Assembly (NCBI GenBank): GCA_018136815.1 | Contig: CM030939.1 | Location: 4,457,419-4,521,418 of the forward strand | DNA: 64,000 nt | Direction: 5' to 3' | Source: Isochrysis galbana | Taxonomy: Eukaryota; Haptophyta; Isochrysidales; Isochrysidaceae | Shown: positions 31,422 to 43,005 of the stretch, one piece after another | Layout of the letters: every line of letters begins with the position of its first letter | Position numbering within the stretch: the stretch's first letter is position 1 | Made by a program: the position numbers and the translations under genes | Notes under the pieces: model-generated | What the model saw: only the letters and a program-made list of their open reading frames with translations | What the model was told of the DNA's origin: nothing | Database searches by the model: none

Positions 31422-32535
31422 CCCGGATGCCCCGTCAGGTCTCAGGTCATCAGGTCTTGGCGACCTGATACCTGATATCAGGTGATATCAGGACCTGATA
31501 TCAGGCTGATATCAGGTGGTCCACCACTAATATTATAATTTTCTAATGAGCCATTCTAAGATCCGAGGAAATGGACTACGTCTAGCTAGAAGCGGAGAGG
31601 GGGTTCGTGTGGAAGCGGAGGGGAGAGCCCCCCCCCCAGCGAACCCCCACCCCTCCCCCCCGCGGGAACCCCCGCCGCCCCCCCCGCGCACCCGCCTCTG
31701 CCGCTCCGCCGGAGGCGCACCCGCCCCACACCCCTCCCCCCTCCAGAGCCCGCCACTGCTGCCGCTGTTCCCGCCCGCTCCGCCGCCAGCGCGTCCCCTG
31801 CTACCTCTGCTCGCCCCACCGCCGTCCCCTTCGCAGCCGCCCGCCTCGCTGGCTCACCCGCCTCGCTGCCAGCCTCGCCGCTGCGCTCGCGCCTGCCCCA
31901 GCGCCACCCCGCCTCCCCCACCTCAACACCAGTCGCCCTCCCCCCTGGCAACCAGCGTCGCCGCCACCAGCCTCGCCTCCACCCAGCCTCGCAGCCACCA
32001 GCCTCGCCTGCACCCAGCCTCGCAGCCACCAGCCTCGCAGCCACCAGCTTCGCAGCCACCAGCCTCGCCGCCACCAGCCTCGCCGCCACCAGCCTCGCAG
32101 CCACCAGCCTCGCAGCCACCAGCCTCGCAGCCACCAGCCTCGCAGCCACCAGCCTCGCCGCAACCAGCCTGGCCGCCACCAACCCCACCGCCACCCCAGC
32201 CTCGTTACCACCAGCCTCATTACGACCAGCCTCGCCGCCACCAGCCTCGTTGCGACCAGCCTCGCCTCCACCAGCCTCACCTCCACCCAGCCTCGCCGCC
32301 ACCAGCCTCGCCGCCACCAGCCTCGCTTCCACCCAGCCTCGCAGCCCATCATCCATCGTCACTGAGAGGCATGGCCGATCGCTCGCGGTTCGGGTCGATG
32401 GCTCGTTTACTGACGTGAATTTTATTTTATTCTAAAGTTAGTAGTCATAATATCAGCCTGATATCAGGTTATCAGGTCTAGTAGGCCTGATAACCTGATA
32501 TCAGAACCTGATATCAGCCTGACGGGGCATCCAGG
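31422..32535. mobile_element. DNA transposon with 8-bp target duplication (hAT-like), minisatellite core
   Basis: The ends are CCCGGATGCCCCGTCAGG (31422) and, as reverse complement of the right end, CCTGGATGCCCCGTCAGG. They form an 18-bp inverted repeat with one mismatch. The target duplication GCTCCTGG is perfect (31414-31421 and 32536-32543). Both subterminal regions (31440-31525 and 32450-32515) are packed with the palindrome CTGATATCAG. The centre is a minisatellite. No transposase is present. An 8-bp duplication fits hAT-type elements, but the end sequence is not a classic hAT end. Confidence 0.75.
31975..32340 (+). repeat. 15-bp minisatellite
   Basis: About 24 units of a 15-base repeat close to CAGCCACCAGCCTCG run through this stretch, with occasional variants and 12-base units. 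In frame it would encode Pro-Pro-Ala-Ser-Gln repeats. All strands and frames stay open because of the period of 15, so the long open frames here are not evidence for a protein. Confidence 0.8.
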
Positions 32536-32812
32536 GCTCCTGGGCCTCAGGGGCCCCCACTCTGCACCTGTCTGCCTGTCGAACAGGGGGGGAGGGGGGG
32601 TTGGAGCGATGGGCTGGCCAGGACAGGCCAGGACGCGCGAGGCAGGTGAGCCTGCCAGGGAGAGAGTGGGTCAGCAGGGCAGTGGGCTCCTGGCAAGCCA
32701 TCAGGCGTGCCAGGAGCATGGGTGGTTCCTCCCCCATGGCAGGGGAGGAGTGGAGAGAGGGGGGGCTCGTGCCCCCCCATGGGCGAACTAAGTATAAACT
32801 TAGTTGGGGGGG

Positions 32813-33116
32813 AGTGGTTTGAAAGAGTGAGTGACTAGGATTTACGTGCGCGCGATGGGCACATCACATCAGTTGCACGCTCTCCATGGATGCCGGAGCA
32901 GGGAGCAGGAGGCATGACGATGGTAGTGGTAGTGGTGAGGGCGAGCCGCCTCGTCAACCTGCTCTGTAAACAAAAAGATTATACGGAAGACAATTATTGA
33001 GTGCAGCAGATGTTGCCGGGGCAGAACCCTCTCTCCAGATGAATGCAAATACGGCAGAATAATTTGCAGCACACAGATCAGGTCATCTCCTTCTCCTTTG
33101 CGGGGAGTACATACCC
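32813..33116. other. 3' flank of the LPGGYG gene
   Basis: A CAG at about 32968 followed by an open frame to a TGA could be an alternative last exon of the minus-strand gene ending at 33117. Otherwise nothing is seen. Confidence 0.35.
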
Positions 33117-33785
33117 TCACAGACCTGGGGAGCAGCCAAGGCTATAATTGCCGAATGGATAGGGCTGTTTTCCTTGCTCGTCACACTGGGCGAAGGAGTC
33201 CCGATGCATGTGCTGCTCCACCCACTTGTACATGGCAGCATTGCCCATACCATATCCTCCTGGAAGTTCGCGCACAGCTCCGTCTGCCCCTTTCAACGAT
33301 GTGTTCGGAGGGCTGCCCCAGTGCTTGGGGAAGGGCCTAGCGATCTTCGTCGTATCGCTGGTCGAGATACCAGACAGTGCCAGGTGTGACCTGCATGTAG
33401 CAACGGGGGACGTCAGCCATGAAGTGGAAAAGCACGGCCTTGATCCAACAAGTATTGTTGTTGGCTGTGCTGGGGTATCTGCTCACTTGTGAGGCGACTC
33501 GGGCCGGTGGCTCGAGTAGATGGTACCAGGCGTCGGCTCCTCCGCTTTAATGCTCTCGAGGAAGGCCTTCATGTCGACCAGAGTCTCATTTGCCGGGAAG
33601 ACAATGAAAGCTGACTCAAGCTGATGCTTGTTCAGCAGGATGCCATGCCGCAGCGTGAAACTGGATGCAGTATGGTAGTCCATCAATGTCGACTCCATCT
33701 GCTCGAGCGTAGACAGTGCCGCGTGGGCGACGTTCGCATACCGCGAGCAGCTCCGCAAGAACTCCTCTTGCGCCAGCCTGTTCAT
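33117..33785 (-). CDS. Conserved protein with LPGGYG motif, function unknown
   Basis: Two exons (33487-33785 and 33117-33390) encode about 190 residues. The intron (GTGAGC donor, CAG acceptor) splits a Lys codon. Exon 1 has MNRLAQEEFLRSCSRYANVAHAALSTLEQM, a helical segment, and LRHGILLNKHQLESAFIVFPANE. Exon 2 carries FPKHWGSPP and ELPGGYGMGNAAMYKWVEQHM. I recall similar HWG-PP and LPGGYG-G-S/N segments in unannotated plastid-lineage and cyanobacterial proteins, but cannot name a function. The start at 33785 is the first Met before the helix; an upstream exon could exist. The alternative splice at CCAG|GTCTGT to an exon near 32967 cannot be excluded. Confidence 0.6.
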
Positions 33786-33959
33786 GGCGTTGCCTCGGTG
33801 GATGTGCGGTTGAAGAGCTCCGCGCACCGCGGCGCAGGCGAGGCGAGAAGGCCAAGCGCAGTGCAGACAGCGACAGGAGGATGAAACAGACAGGCGAGCA
33901 AACAAGAAATACCGGAGGGGGCGAAACGAGAGAAGTGTGAGCCACGACATCGGGAGACG

Positions 33960-34108
33960 AGAAACCTATTACTAGTACTAAAATATCTGAATATTAGTGC
34001 CGCTACTGCCACTAAAAATCTTAAGATTCTGAGCTAACACCTGGTTATTCTGGGTTTCCCTACCTCTCTATCGACATCGCCCTCATTTCCCTTCACTCCT
34101 CACTCCTA
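33960..34108 (-). mobile_element. LINE 3'-tail fragment, copy 2
   Basis: The plus-strand order (CTGCCACTAAAAATCTTAAG, ATTCTG, CTACCTCTCTATCGACATCG, CCCTCATTTCCCTTC) matches the terminal part of the tail at 49975 and 54360 (CACTAAAAAAAACATCT.., TGACATCGCCCTTAACTTCCC). Only the last 150 bases or so are present. Confidence 0.45.
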
Positions 34109-34114
34109 GGGCCT

Positions 34115-34425
34115 AGGGCGGTCAATCATCAATCAAACAGAAACAGAAACAGAAACAGAAACAGAAACAGAAACAGAAACAGAAACAGAAACAGTGATTT
34201 ATATATAACTACTAACATGCGGACATGCGGGGGAGGGGGAGGCTGCATTTTGCATTTTTTGACCGTTCTCAGTTCTCAGAAGCCCAAGAAAAACCGCCTG
34301 GGGCCTGGGGGGGGGCTTACCTGCCTCCACGAAAACGAAAAATTGCCGAGGAAAATGGTGGGCGGTTTACCGCCCCCCTCCCCCCTCCCCCTCGCCCCCC
34401 CTCTACACACGCGCTAGGGCTCTAA
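34115..34425 (+). repeat. TAGGGCGGTCAA repeat, longer copy, with (ACAGAA)n
   Basis: This is the same repeat as at 15975 (shared GGCTGCATTTT..TTTTTTGACCG, a G-run with CTTACCTG, and ACGAAAA). This copy is expanded by a microsatellite of about nine ACAGAA units at 34137-34193. Confidence 0.55.
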
Positions 34426-35816
34426 CAGTACGGAACTAGCCACTAGCAACTACAACTAGCGGCTAGCGGTCGCGCCGCTGGGACGATAAGGCGAAGGTTA
34501 CTTCGGGGCCGTTGTTTCATGACACGCGATTCCCCCGAGATCCGTCCGCGCTATCGGGCGCCCGACCTTCATGTGGTGCCTAGAGCATGGAAGATGTCAC
34601 TCGCGGATCGCGGAGCACGGAGCACCCCATGCACCCCACAGCGCGTGCACACGGCTGCCTTCCTTGGCCACATGCACATGAGAGTCCGCCCTGACCCTGA
34701 CCACTCCGACCCTGTTGTATTCCTGCCCATCTGAAGGCTGTAGGCATGAATATTCGTGTAAGGTACGCGCTCACAATTACAATTGAACAGTTCCCCGTGT
34801 TACCACTGACGCACAAGACACACAGATTCGGATTCCCCATGGTCTCAAGTCCAGGTTCGCAGATTTTGGTCTCGAAATTTGCGATTCGAATTTTGTTTTT
34901 GCTGTTACTATAATTGTTGCCTCGTTTAAGGTAATAAACCGGCATGACTTCGACTTCTCGTTCTGCAGTCGCTCTGCGAGACTCTCTCTCTCTCTCTCTC
35001 TCCGTCCGCCTCTCCTCGGCCGACGGCAAGAAGATTCGTCCAAAACATTCTCCGGTCCCAAGATATCTCGTGGGGGGTCTCTCCGCGCTCCGCGAGGGAA
35101 AGGACGCGATCTCGCTCCGAGATCGGCCTCGCGCCCTCCCACGCTGCCCCGCCGTGCCCTCGGTCCCTCGCCCCCGTCCGTTCTTCTTCGCGATCCTCGC
35201 GGAGGGGGCACCGACGTTTAATGTTAGTTTCGTCGCGGTTTCGATGAAAGAAAGGAAGAACGAATGGCACGCGCCTCGCGTCTCGCGTCTTGTTTCGTCG
35301 CCCCTTGCTCGTCGCTTGTCTAGAAGGTCTCTCCGCACATCGCCTTCTCCCCCCGCGCGAGTTTGGATCTCTCCTCGACGCTCCGCGTTGGCTTCAGCGG
35401 ACGAGTTTCACTTTAACGATAGTTCGAACCCTTCGGTGGCGTAGTTATGCGCTCTCTTTCCGTATACCGTATATCTTCGCGCATGACGAGCGATCGCGAC
35501 TTCAGCCTTCGCCGCGCGGGGAGGGGTTTGTTTATCGTATGATTCCGGAGTGTTTACGTTAGTTTTCTGAGCCCAAGGACTTTGGTTTTTGGTTTCTTGT
35601 GAGTGATTTTTGTAGCAACTTCGTCGAGTCCCACCGTGTTCCCAAGCGAGTCCCCTCGAGTTCCCGAGTCTATACCCCGAGTCAACGAGTCAATACAAGT
35701 CAAGCACGCGCCTGATCCACCCCCAGTCGCCTGCCACCACCTCCCACAAGCCTCCTTCCGCACTTCCGCGCCCACCGTGCTCCGTGCGTGCGTCGTGCGT
35801 CGTGCGTCGATCACCA
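34426..35816. other. Intergenic, probably an old element
   Basis: No gene is recognised. A stretch near 35560-35800 with repeated CGAGTC words resembles that at 43680-43750, and both precede the short SSMSSP-type frame. They could be leader regions of a retroelement. Confidence 0.3.
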
Positions 35817-35945
35817 TGCCCGTAGTCACCCCCGAGGAAAGCTCCATGAGCTCCCCACAAGAACCGCGTTCCGCGCTAGCTGCCGGCGCGCCCTCGCAGG
35901 CAATCTCCAAGAGTGAGATCAGCCTTGCTCTGACAGACCCCGACC
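35817..35945 (+). repeat. Dispersed short frame with SSMSSPQEPRSALAA, copy 2
   Basis: The frame from 35817 contains PEESSMSSPQEPRSALAAG and SKSEISLALT. It matches 22342 at peptide and DNA level. A CGAGTC-rich leader comes before it and a family B 3' fragment after it. It is perhaps a gag-like fossil fragment. Confidence 0.4.
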
Positions 35946-35962
35946 TCCGTCGCTTATCTTGA

Positions 35963-36115
35963 AGACCGGGGCGAGCACGGGGGGAGTCGCCTGATGGCGG
36001 GGGGAGAAGGGCCGCGGGAGTGTGGGTGGGGGGGTGTAGGTGTAGAAAGTTTGCTGCGTGAAAAAAGTAGTGGGTCCGCGGCCGCGTGTGCGGTGAGAAT
36101 ATTAAATATTTTTAG
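35963..36115 (+). mobile_element. Family B 3'-end fragment
   Basis: This fragment matches the last 140 bases of family B: GTCGCCTGATGGCGGGGGGA, GTGTAGAAAGTTT, GTGGGTCCGCGGCCGCG and the terminal GTGAGAATATTAAA. Confidence 0.65.
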
Positions 36116-36201
36116 AAAACTGGGGCGCAGAGTGCAGAGTTCCTGTAGTGCGTCTTTGATCTTAGGTTTTCTATCCTGGGAGGCTTTGTGTGTACGCGCC
36201 A

Positions 36202-36830
36202 ACCTACTTTTATAAGTGGGAAGTGGGGGTCAATGGGGGCCTTGCGCCCCCCTCTCTCGTCGTCCATCGCGGACACCCCCCGGGGTGGGCCCGTATACAT
36301 TCAACCCCAGCCCCTGCCCTCTGGCAGGGGCAGGGCATTCATCATTCCAGCCCAGACCCTTCGTGGGCGCGGGCCGCGACTCGCACTCCCACGCCCGCGT
36401 TGGCGTTGGGCCTGCCCTCGAGCTGACTCCCCCCCTGTCCCTGGTCGCCGCCATGCATATATAGGTATAGGTGACTTCGGGCGACTCCCATGGGCAGCGA
36501 GGCGAGCGTGGGAGAGGCAGGGGGGGCCAGGGGCTGAGCCCCAGCCTCCACAGCCCCCTGAGCTGCCTTTGCTGGCCCTTTGGGAGCCCCCAAACCCCCA
36601 AAGGACCCCTGAGAGCAGGCCAGGAGGCCAGGGCGCGCCGCAGGGACAACGCTGGGAGAGAGTGGAGAGAGGGAGAGGGGGGGGTTTGCACCCCCCTTGA
36701 TGGAGTGCAGTGAGAAATGGGCCCCGTTTACGTTAGCAAACGGGTGAGGGGCGGCTGGCGACAGGAGACAGGAGGGAGACGAGAAGGGAGAAGGGAGTGG
36801 CTCAAAGGCGAGGAGAGTATACCAGGTGGC
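36202..36830 (+). mobile_element. Short retroposon, family A, copy 2
   Basis: This copy opens with CTACTTTTATAAGTGG (6-bp stem with a TTAT loop) and GGGGTCAATGGGGGCC. It carries the hairpin CCCGTTT/AAACGGG at 36723-36744. It matches 4080-4680 along its length. Confidence 0.65.
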
Positions 36831-37170
36831 GCAGGCTACCCACGCAGAAAAAACATAATGTTATAAGAATACCCCGTCTGCGCTCAATGTCGGCCGCGCT
36901 CCCCCCCCCTCCGCGCGCCGCCACCTGCCCCCCTCACCCCCTCGGTGCCTTGAGCGGTAGCGTGCGGCACGCGCAATTGCGCGCTGTGCTTACGAGCGTC
37001 CGACCGTCTCGCTCCACAGGCCACCCCGCGATGGCCCCGCGCCAGGCTTCAAGCGCGAGTGGTGTGCTGGTCGCCCTGCGCCTCCTCTCTGCTCCCTCCC
37101 TCTCCCCCTCTCGCTCTCCTGACTCTCTCGTACTCTGGTGTGCTGTAGGGAGAAAGAAGCATTCGAACGG

Positions 37171-40100
37171 ATGCGTCCCGACGACAATTCCAAGCGACGA
37201 CGCCCCGCCGAGCTAGAACCCGGAGAGATCGAGGATGGAGAAATCGGCTCGAGCCCTGTCCGAGAAGGTGCACTCAGACTCAGGGCACTCCTTGTGGCCC
37301 CTGCACTCTGGCGCAGAGGCTAGAAACTCACCATTCGTACTTTCTTTACACACTGCAGGTCACAGCCCTCGGATGCAGCCAATGCATCCCGGCGCCGCTC
37401 CCATGGGCAGGAGCAACAATTGGTCAGGACCGCCAGCTCCTGGTCCTGGCCCTGGTGGTTGTCCCCCCTTCATGCGTGGCGGGCGGCCACAAGAGATGCA
37501 GATGCCGCCGATTCGACCCAATCGAGGATTTTCTGACCAACCGGGTGAAATCAGCTGCCCAAGGCACCGCTAGTACCCTCCGCACAACCGCCAGTACCTT
37601 CAGCACAGGGGAGTTGCTGTCTCGCCCTACTCTCATTTGGGGAGAAATTGCTTTCCGCTTAAGCAGTTGTTGAAGCTTCCTCTCACACCTCTTGCATGGC
37701 AGGACCGATGGGAGGACGACCACCAATGGGTATGCCTCGTGAACCCATGCGACCCGGCCCCGGTCGTCTAGGCGGATGGGACGACCGTCCCCTCATAATG
37801 GGCATGCGCCCGCTGGGCGATGACAGGCCTTTGGACATGAGGCGCGACCGCTCGCGCTTCTCAGATGGCATGGGCATGCCCATGCCACGCGAACCGGGAG
37901 GGAGAGTGCCTCCACCTCCACCGCCACCTGGTGGGCGACTTGGTCCGGGTGGACCGCCGCCGCCACCGCCGCCACCGCCGCAGTCCCGTCAACACCCGCT
38001 GCCTCCACAGCAGCGATCACCATTGCCGCGTGAGCATGGAGGCGCTTGCTGTTGCGGAAGCAGTGGATGCGGTTGCAATGCTGGCTGCGGCGGGACGGGT
38101 GGTTGCATGCGTCGTGATGGGAGCGTAGCACAGAGGAGCCCGCTGCTGGAACCAGGCCGTCCTCCCCCGCACGACCCCGTCATGGGCACCAGTCGCCCAC
38201 TTCCCATCTCACCCAGCCGCGCACCCCCTCCGCCGCCTACTCGGCAACCGCAGCCGCCTGCGCCGCATGAGTGCCACAAGGGTTCTACATGTATCCATTC
38301 AAGCTCGGTTCCGTCTACGCAAATGGCAACATCCTCACTCCAACAGCCACTGCCTGCGCAACCCCTGGCGGCATCCCCAGCTGACGCGAACCTCGAAGAC
38401 GACTCGTTGTTTGACGTGCCAGAGGATTGGGAGCAGGCTCGCGCCCACAATGCTGCCGTCATTGCTCCAACTCTCGCACCTACACCCATGGCACGGGCGG
38501 GAACAGCAGGGTCAGGACTCATGCCTGGAAGCACTGGAAGCGCAACCAATCTCCTTGCGCCACCTGCAGCTCCCCCGTCGCAGTCTGCCTTGCACTCTCC
38601 AGCTTTTAGTAGCACTTCTCCCAAGATGGAAAGAGCGCCACCTCCGCCCGATACGACTAGCGTTCCAGCTCCGAGTGCCCCGAGCACATTCTCAGTGTTG
38701 GGCGCGCCTGCCATTGCCCCGCCTCTTGGAGGCGCCACCGGATCGTCATCAAACCGCTCGCCAGTGGAGGCTGCTTCTGCCAGCACACCCGGCTCGACGA
38801 GCACCGCTTCGTCGCTAATGGCTGCCCGCTTTGCAGTCTCTGCCTCCGCTGCTTCACTGGAGCCGCCACAGCCCGGAACTTCCACCCCGGGTGCAGACGG
38901 CGGTGTCGGAGAATCTCCGAGTGCCACTGGGCGTCGCGGGCGGCTGGGATGGGGCCAGGGCCTGCTCCGCCGTGGACTCGTTAAGCCGAAGCCCGAAGAA
39001 GAGCCGCCGATACCTAGAGACGCCCCAAGCACATTGGCGTCTACTCCCTCACAATCCCAAACGTCTGCAAGTAGTGCGGCTGTGGGTGGGGAGGTCGAGG
39101 CAGACCAGCCCGGCTCCATTCCTGATGATAGCACGCCCACATCCGCCGACAAGCCTGTGAGGGTCATGCCTGAAGTCGTGCCAGTGGCTGCTGCCGAGGT
39201 ACCCGAGGAGTCTACAAATCCGGAACCAATGCAAGATCCGGAACCGGTACGAGATGAGGAGGCGCTGGCCGCCACCGCGTCTGCCGCCGCAGCCCCAGCC
39301 CCTGACCCTTCCGACGTATCCATTTCCGCCGAGACTGCCCCCATTTCGGCGGAGCCCATCGCACCTGCAGCAGCGCCAGCGGCACTAAAACCAAATAAAA
39401 TGGAGATTCTGGGCAAAATCGATGAGCTGGAGACGAGCATCGAGGAGAAGGAGAAGGAGATCGAGGCAGCGGAGGCAAAACGAACCGCGGCTGCACACGC
39501 TGCTGCTCTAGCCGAGTCGCAAGCGCTACAGGCTGTGGTGCCCTTATCTGCCGCCGGAGGCACCGAGACTGTGAGCAAAGTTAGCAAGGCCGCCATGGAT
39601 ATCGATGACTTGGTAGAGCTCGTCTACGCTCGCAATGCCAAGACGGCGCAGAAGGCGCATGATGCGCTGCTGGTAGTCCTCGAGGCAGGTGGAGAAGTCA
39701 AGCGAAACACAGAGCCGATCTTCCCGTCAGACTTGCCTGTCTATGCGTCTAACCTTTCCAACCGGGACGCCGTCGCTGCAAAGTTGCTGCCGGCCGTGAA
39801 ACGACGACTCCTAGCATGTGAGGCGAACAACATGCAGCTACGCACTCGCTTCTACCAGCTGCAGCGCGCGTGGGACGCAGCAACGATGAAGAGAGAGCGC
39901 GAGCGCGAGAAACGGAAGCAGACCAAGTACAACGCCGCGGCGCGCGACGATGAGGCGGCTGCAGGAGCACGAGCCAGTGGACGGAACCGTTCCATTGGTT
40001 CCTTCGACGTCGTACGCTCCGAGGAGGAGATGAATGCAGTGCTCGCTCAGTTGGCCGAACAAGAGAAGAGGGAGAGGAATGATGATTGGTGTGTAGCGAG

Positions 40101-42586
40101 CTATACGTGTGCACTCTGGAGGCCAAAGTGTTGGATGAGATGAGCGATTGCGACTGTTCTGAGGGTCATCGCCCATCGCGCGCGAGTCAGGTCACGTTGT
40201 GCACATAGATGCCTATGGTGTTCCTACACTTCTAGCGGTCTCTCACCGACTTGCATTCGCCATCCTGTAGGTGCCGAGCCAATTGTGCGGTTCCGACACC
40301 GATGCTTCTCGAGCCAATGCTCTCAGCCATTCCAAAGTTCATCCCCCGCAACGGTGTCATAACAGACGTCATGGGAGAGGAGCGAGAAAGGTGCGCGGAA
40401 AAGCCGATGGTGTTTTTGACGTCACTGCACCGGTTTGGGTTGTGCGAATTGGTCGCTAAACATCGCCATATTCCCAACGATGGGGCCATGCTGTTGACTC
40501 ATATCATGGGCAAAATTTGGCTTTTAGGAAGAAACTCCTTGTATGGACGGAGGACGAGGAGGCCATATTCATGGCCAAGTACATGACTTACCCAAAGAAC
40601 TTCCGCAAGATCTCCTCCTTCCTTGAGTGGAAGTCGCCCGGGGAGTGCGTGCAGTTTTATTATCTTAACAAGTACAAGCTCGATCTCAAAAAAGCCTTGC
40701 TGAAGGCGCAGCGTCGCCGCCCAGGATCGACTCCACGAGCTTTCCGGGAAGCACAGGCGATCGCTCCCGCTCGGCTCCCCGAACCGCCAAAGCAGGTCAA
40801 CGACAAAGACTTTGTCACCAACCCCTTCAGACAAGGCATGCGCGCGCGCGCTCGGAACTTTTCATACAAGGAGTCTGACATTGCATCTCGTGCAGAAGCC
40901 GAGGCGGTGCCTGTCGATCCTACTGGCATCGCAGCCCCGACACCTCCCGTCGTCGCTCCGCCAGCGACAAGTGGGACGTCGAACCGATGGTCGGATGCTG
41001 AGCGCTCGCGCCTCGCAGAAGCTGTGCAAAAGCATGGACTTTCGGCGTGGTCCCAGGTGGCGACAGCTGTTGGAACCAAAACGTCAACGCAGTGTAAAAA
41101 TTACTATGCCAACTACCGTGACCGTCTACCTGGGCTTGGCAACAAGGTCGGCAAGGAGGAAAAGGTGAAGACCGCCGGATCCTCTAGTGCCAATTGTACG
41201 ATGAGTCTAGCGATGGACACTGCCGCCGTGCCTGACGGAGCTGCCCCCCCCTTGGGTGTCAAACGGGAGCGGGACGACGAGGAACTCGCCGTATCCGCTC
41301 CCACCAAAAGCGCCAAAAAGACTCGAGAGGGCAAGCGCGAGCGAGGCAAAGAGAAGAAGAAGGAAGCTTCGGTTCCTGCCGGTCCCGTCTTCGTCAAGTT
41401 GCCGGCGCCTGCTGTCCCACAGCAATCTGGCAACGCTGAGTCGCTAGAGCAGGAGCAGTCTCAATTGCCAGCGCAACCTCAGCCGCCCATCCCTCGGGCC
41501 CCAGTAGGGATGCCGGCACCTATGGGCGCAACGAACGATGCGCATGCCGCCATTGCGGCGGCAGTCGCTGCGGGTGCAGCAGCTGCGGCAGCAGCAGCTG
41601 TCAAGAAGGAGAGCACGTCTGCCGTAGCCATGGCGGACACGGCCGCTACCATGGCTGATGCTGCTGCATTGGCCGATGCTGCTGCAAAAGCGGATGGGCA
41701 GCCAAGAGTAGGGTCGCACTCGTTCTGTTCGGCCAATCCCATCAGCTCTACCACCATGGTTGCCTGTGTAGAGAGCTTGGGCCCGCTGCCGACGTCGGCT
41801 CCAGCCAACGCTTCGAATGTTGTTGAGGCCGATTCTGCGCCCGGTCTTGGTCTAGCGATAGGATCGCATTCGCAACCTAGCTTGCCCAAGCCGTTTGCTC
41901 CACCTGCTGCTGCACCCCCGGCGTCCATCGGCCATCCACTTCAGTCTGCCGATGCTCGATCCCAGCCGAGCATAACGACGTCCTTGCTGTCGACCCTGAC
42001 AACCCCAGCGCCAGCGATTCAGCATGCCAAAGAGTCCTGTCCGTTGGAGGCCTTGGACTCAAACAACCATTCGACGCTAGCCGTGGCATCGTCGGCTTCC
42101 GCCGCTCCGCCGACGCAAAGTGTGGACCAGTCGCAGGGCAGCCCAACAGTGTCATATGCTCCTCAAGCAGCTGCACCCTTCGCGCCTCTCGCCCCTCGTG
42201 CGAGCACTGCCATGATGTGTGTCACTTCAAGCGCTACGATGCCATCGGGAGATCTGCTAACAGTTCCTGATGTGCCATCGGCCACTGCGGCGCAAATTAC
42301 CACCAATCCAATGAAGCCTGAGCCACTTGCAAACTCAAACGTTGTTACGTCGGCTGTGACAGAGACATCGCGCCCCGTAGCTGCTGCAGACGTCTGCGGC
42401 AACGTTGGCACGGATAAGTCAGTGCCCACACCGACCACAGCTCTTGCCGCTTCGAGTGTCGTCGCTGGCACGCCCGTGGCCGCCTCGGCCACAAGTCATA
42501 CCCACCCGCTGGGCAATGCAACGTCAACACCAGTCGCTCAGCCCACGGCGGCCCAATTGGGTTCATCTTCAGCTACTACGCACTAG
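37171..42586 (+). CDS. NCoR/SMRT-like corepressor with two SANT domains
   Basis: Five exons (37171-37267, 37359-37544, 37703-40088, 40271-40390, 40528-42586) encode about 1615 residues. Each GT-AG junction restores frame and domain continuity. Residues about 1-300 are Gly/Pro/Met/Arg-rich. Residues about 660-700 form a coiled coil (KIDELETSIEEKEKEIEAAE), in the place of the NCoR GPS2-binding coil. A conserved block follows, with YASNLSNRDAVAAKLLPAVKRR and FYQLQRAWD. Exon 4 carries VPTPMLLEPMLSAIPKFIPRNGVI, equivalent to the NCoR IPPMMLDPMQ..F.NTNGLI block. Exon 5 has SANT1 (VWTEDEEAIFMAKY, YPKNFRKISSFLEWKS, YYLNKYK) at about 934-985 and SANT2 (NRWSDAERSRLAEAVQ, QCKNYYANY) at about 1084-1130. 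The tail is Ala/Pro/Ser-rich. It probably scaffolds a histone deacetylase complex in the nucleus. An extra 5' exon is possible. Confidence 0.82.
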
Positions 42587-43005
42587 ACGGTTTTCCAGGT
42601 CAACGTCGCTATTCATGTAAACTGCGCAAAAAGAAGGCACGCCACTTTGAGGTATAAGCTTGTGGACGGCCGGTGTCAACGGTGGGAATGTAAATGTTCC
42701 CCGAGGTACGCCGACATTTGGAGAAGATTGATTTCTGAGGCTAAAGCTACCAGCACCGCAGCTGACGGCGGTATGATGGAAGCCCTTTGCTATGCAAAGG
42801 CTACCAAAGCTCGGGTGTGAGCCTGCAGCTTGATGCGATGCTTGCCCAGCTAGCAACTAGCCAATCTCTTAGGTTTCCCATGAAATAGCTCATTATACAG
42901 TTGCTTGCACGACGTACGACGTTGCATGTCTAGGTCCTAGTGTGGGTCATTGTCTTCAATGTGGTAACCGTGGACCTACTACGTAGTGCCACTACTTAAA
43001 TGCAG
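42587..43005. other. 3' flank of the corepressor gene
   Basis: No further gene or recognisable repeat is seen. Confidence 0.45.

Larger units (their letters stand above)
31083..32805 (-). mobile_element. Short retroposon, family B, split by a DNA transposon
   Basis: Read on the minus strand, the 5' stem-loop AACTAAGTTTATACTTAG (32805-32786) begins the copy. The body is interrupted at 31422-32535. The copy then resumes with the hairpin AGTCCCG..CGGGACT-like block near 31175-31210 and the GGGCTTAGATATGGTC block, and stops short of the normal 3' end. Confidence 0.7.

Noticed and set aside
31975-32340. CRISPR-like regular repeats
   Set aside because: Units are contiguous 15-mers without spacers, and the genome is eukaryotic.
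31546-32418. Open frame of 290 codons rich in Pro, Ala, Ser and Gln (and matching frames on the other strand)
   Set aside because: The 15-bp minisatellite keeps several frames open on both strands. It lies inside a DNA transposon.
32869-33120. Extra last exon (EQVDEAARPHHYHYH...) for the LPGGYG gene
   Set aside because: The splice is possible, but the added sequence is His/Arg-rich and not clearly conserved, so the stop at 33117 was preferred.
37989-39596. Minus-strand frame of 535 codons
   Set aside because: It is antisense to the corepressor exon, which has strong domain evidence. High GC third positions keep the opposite strand open.
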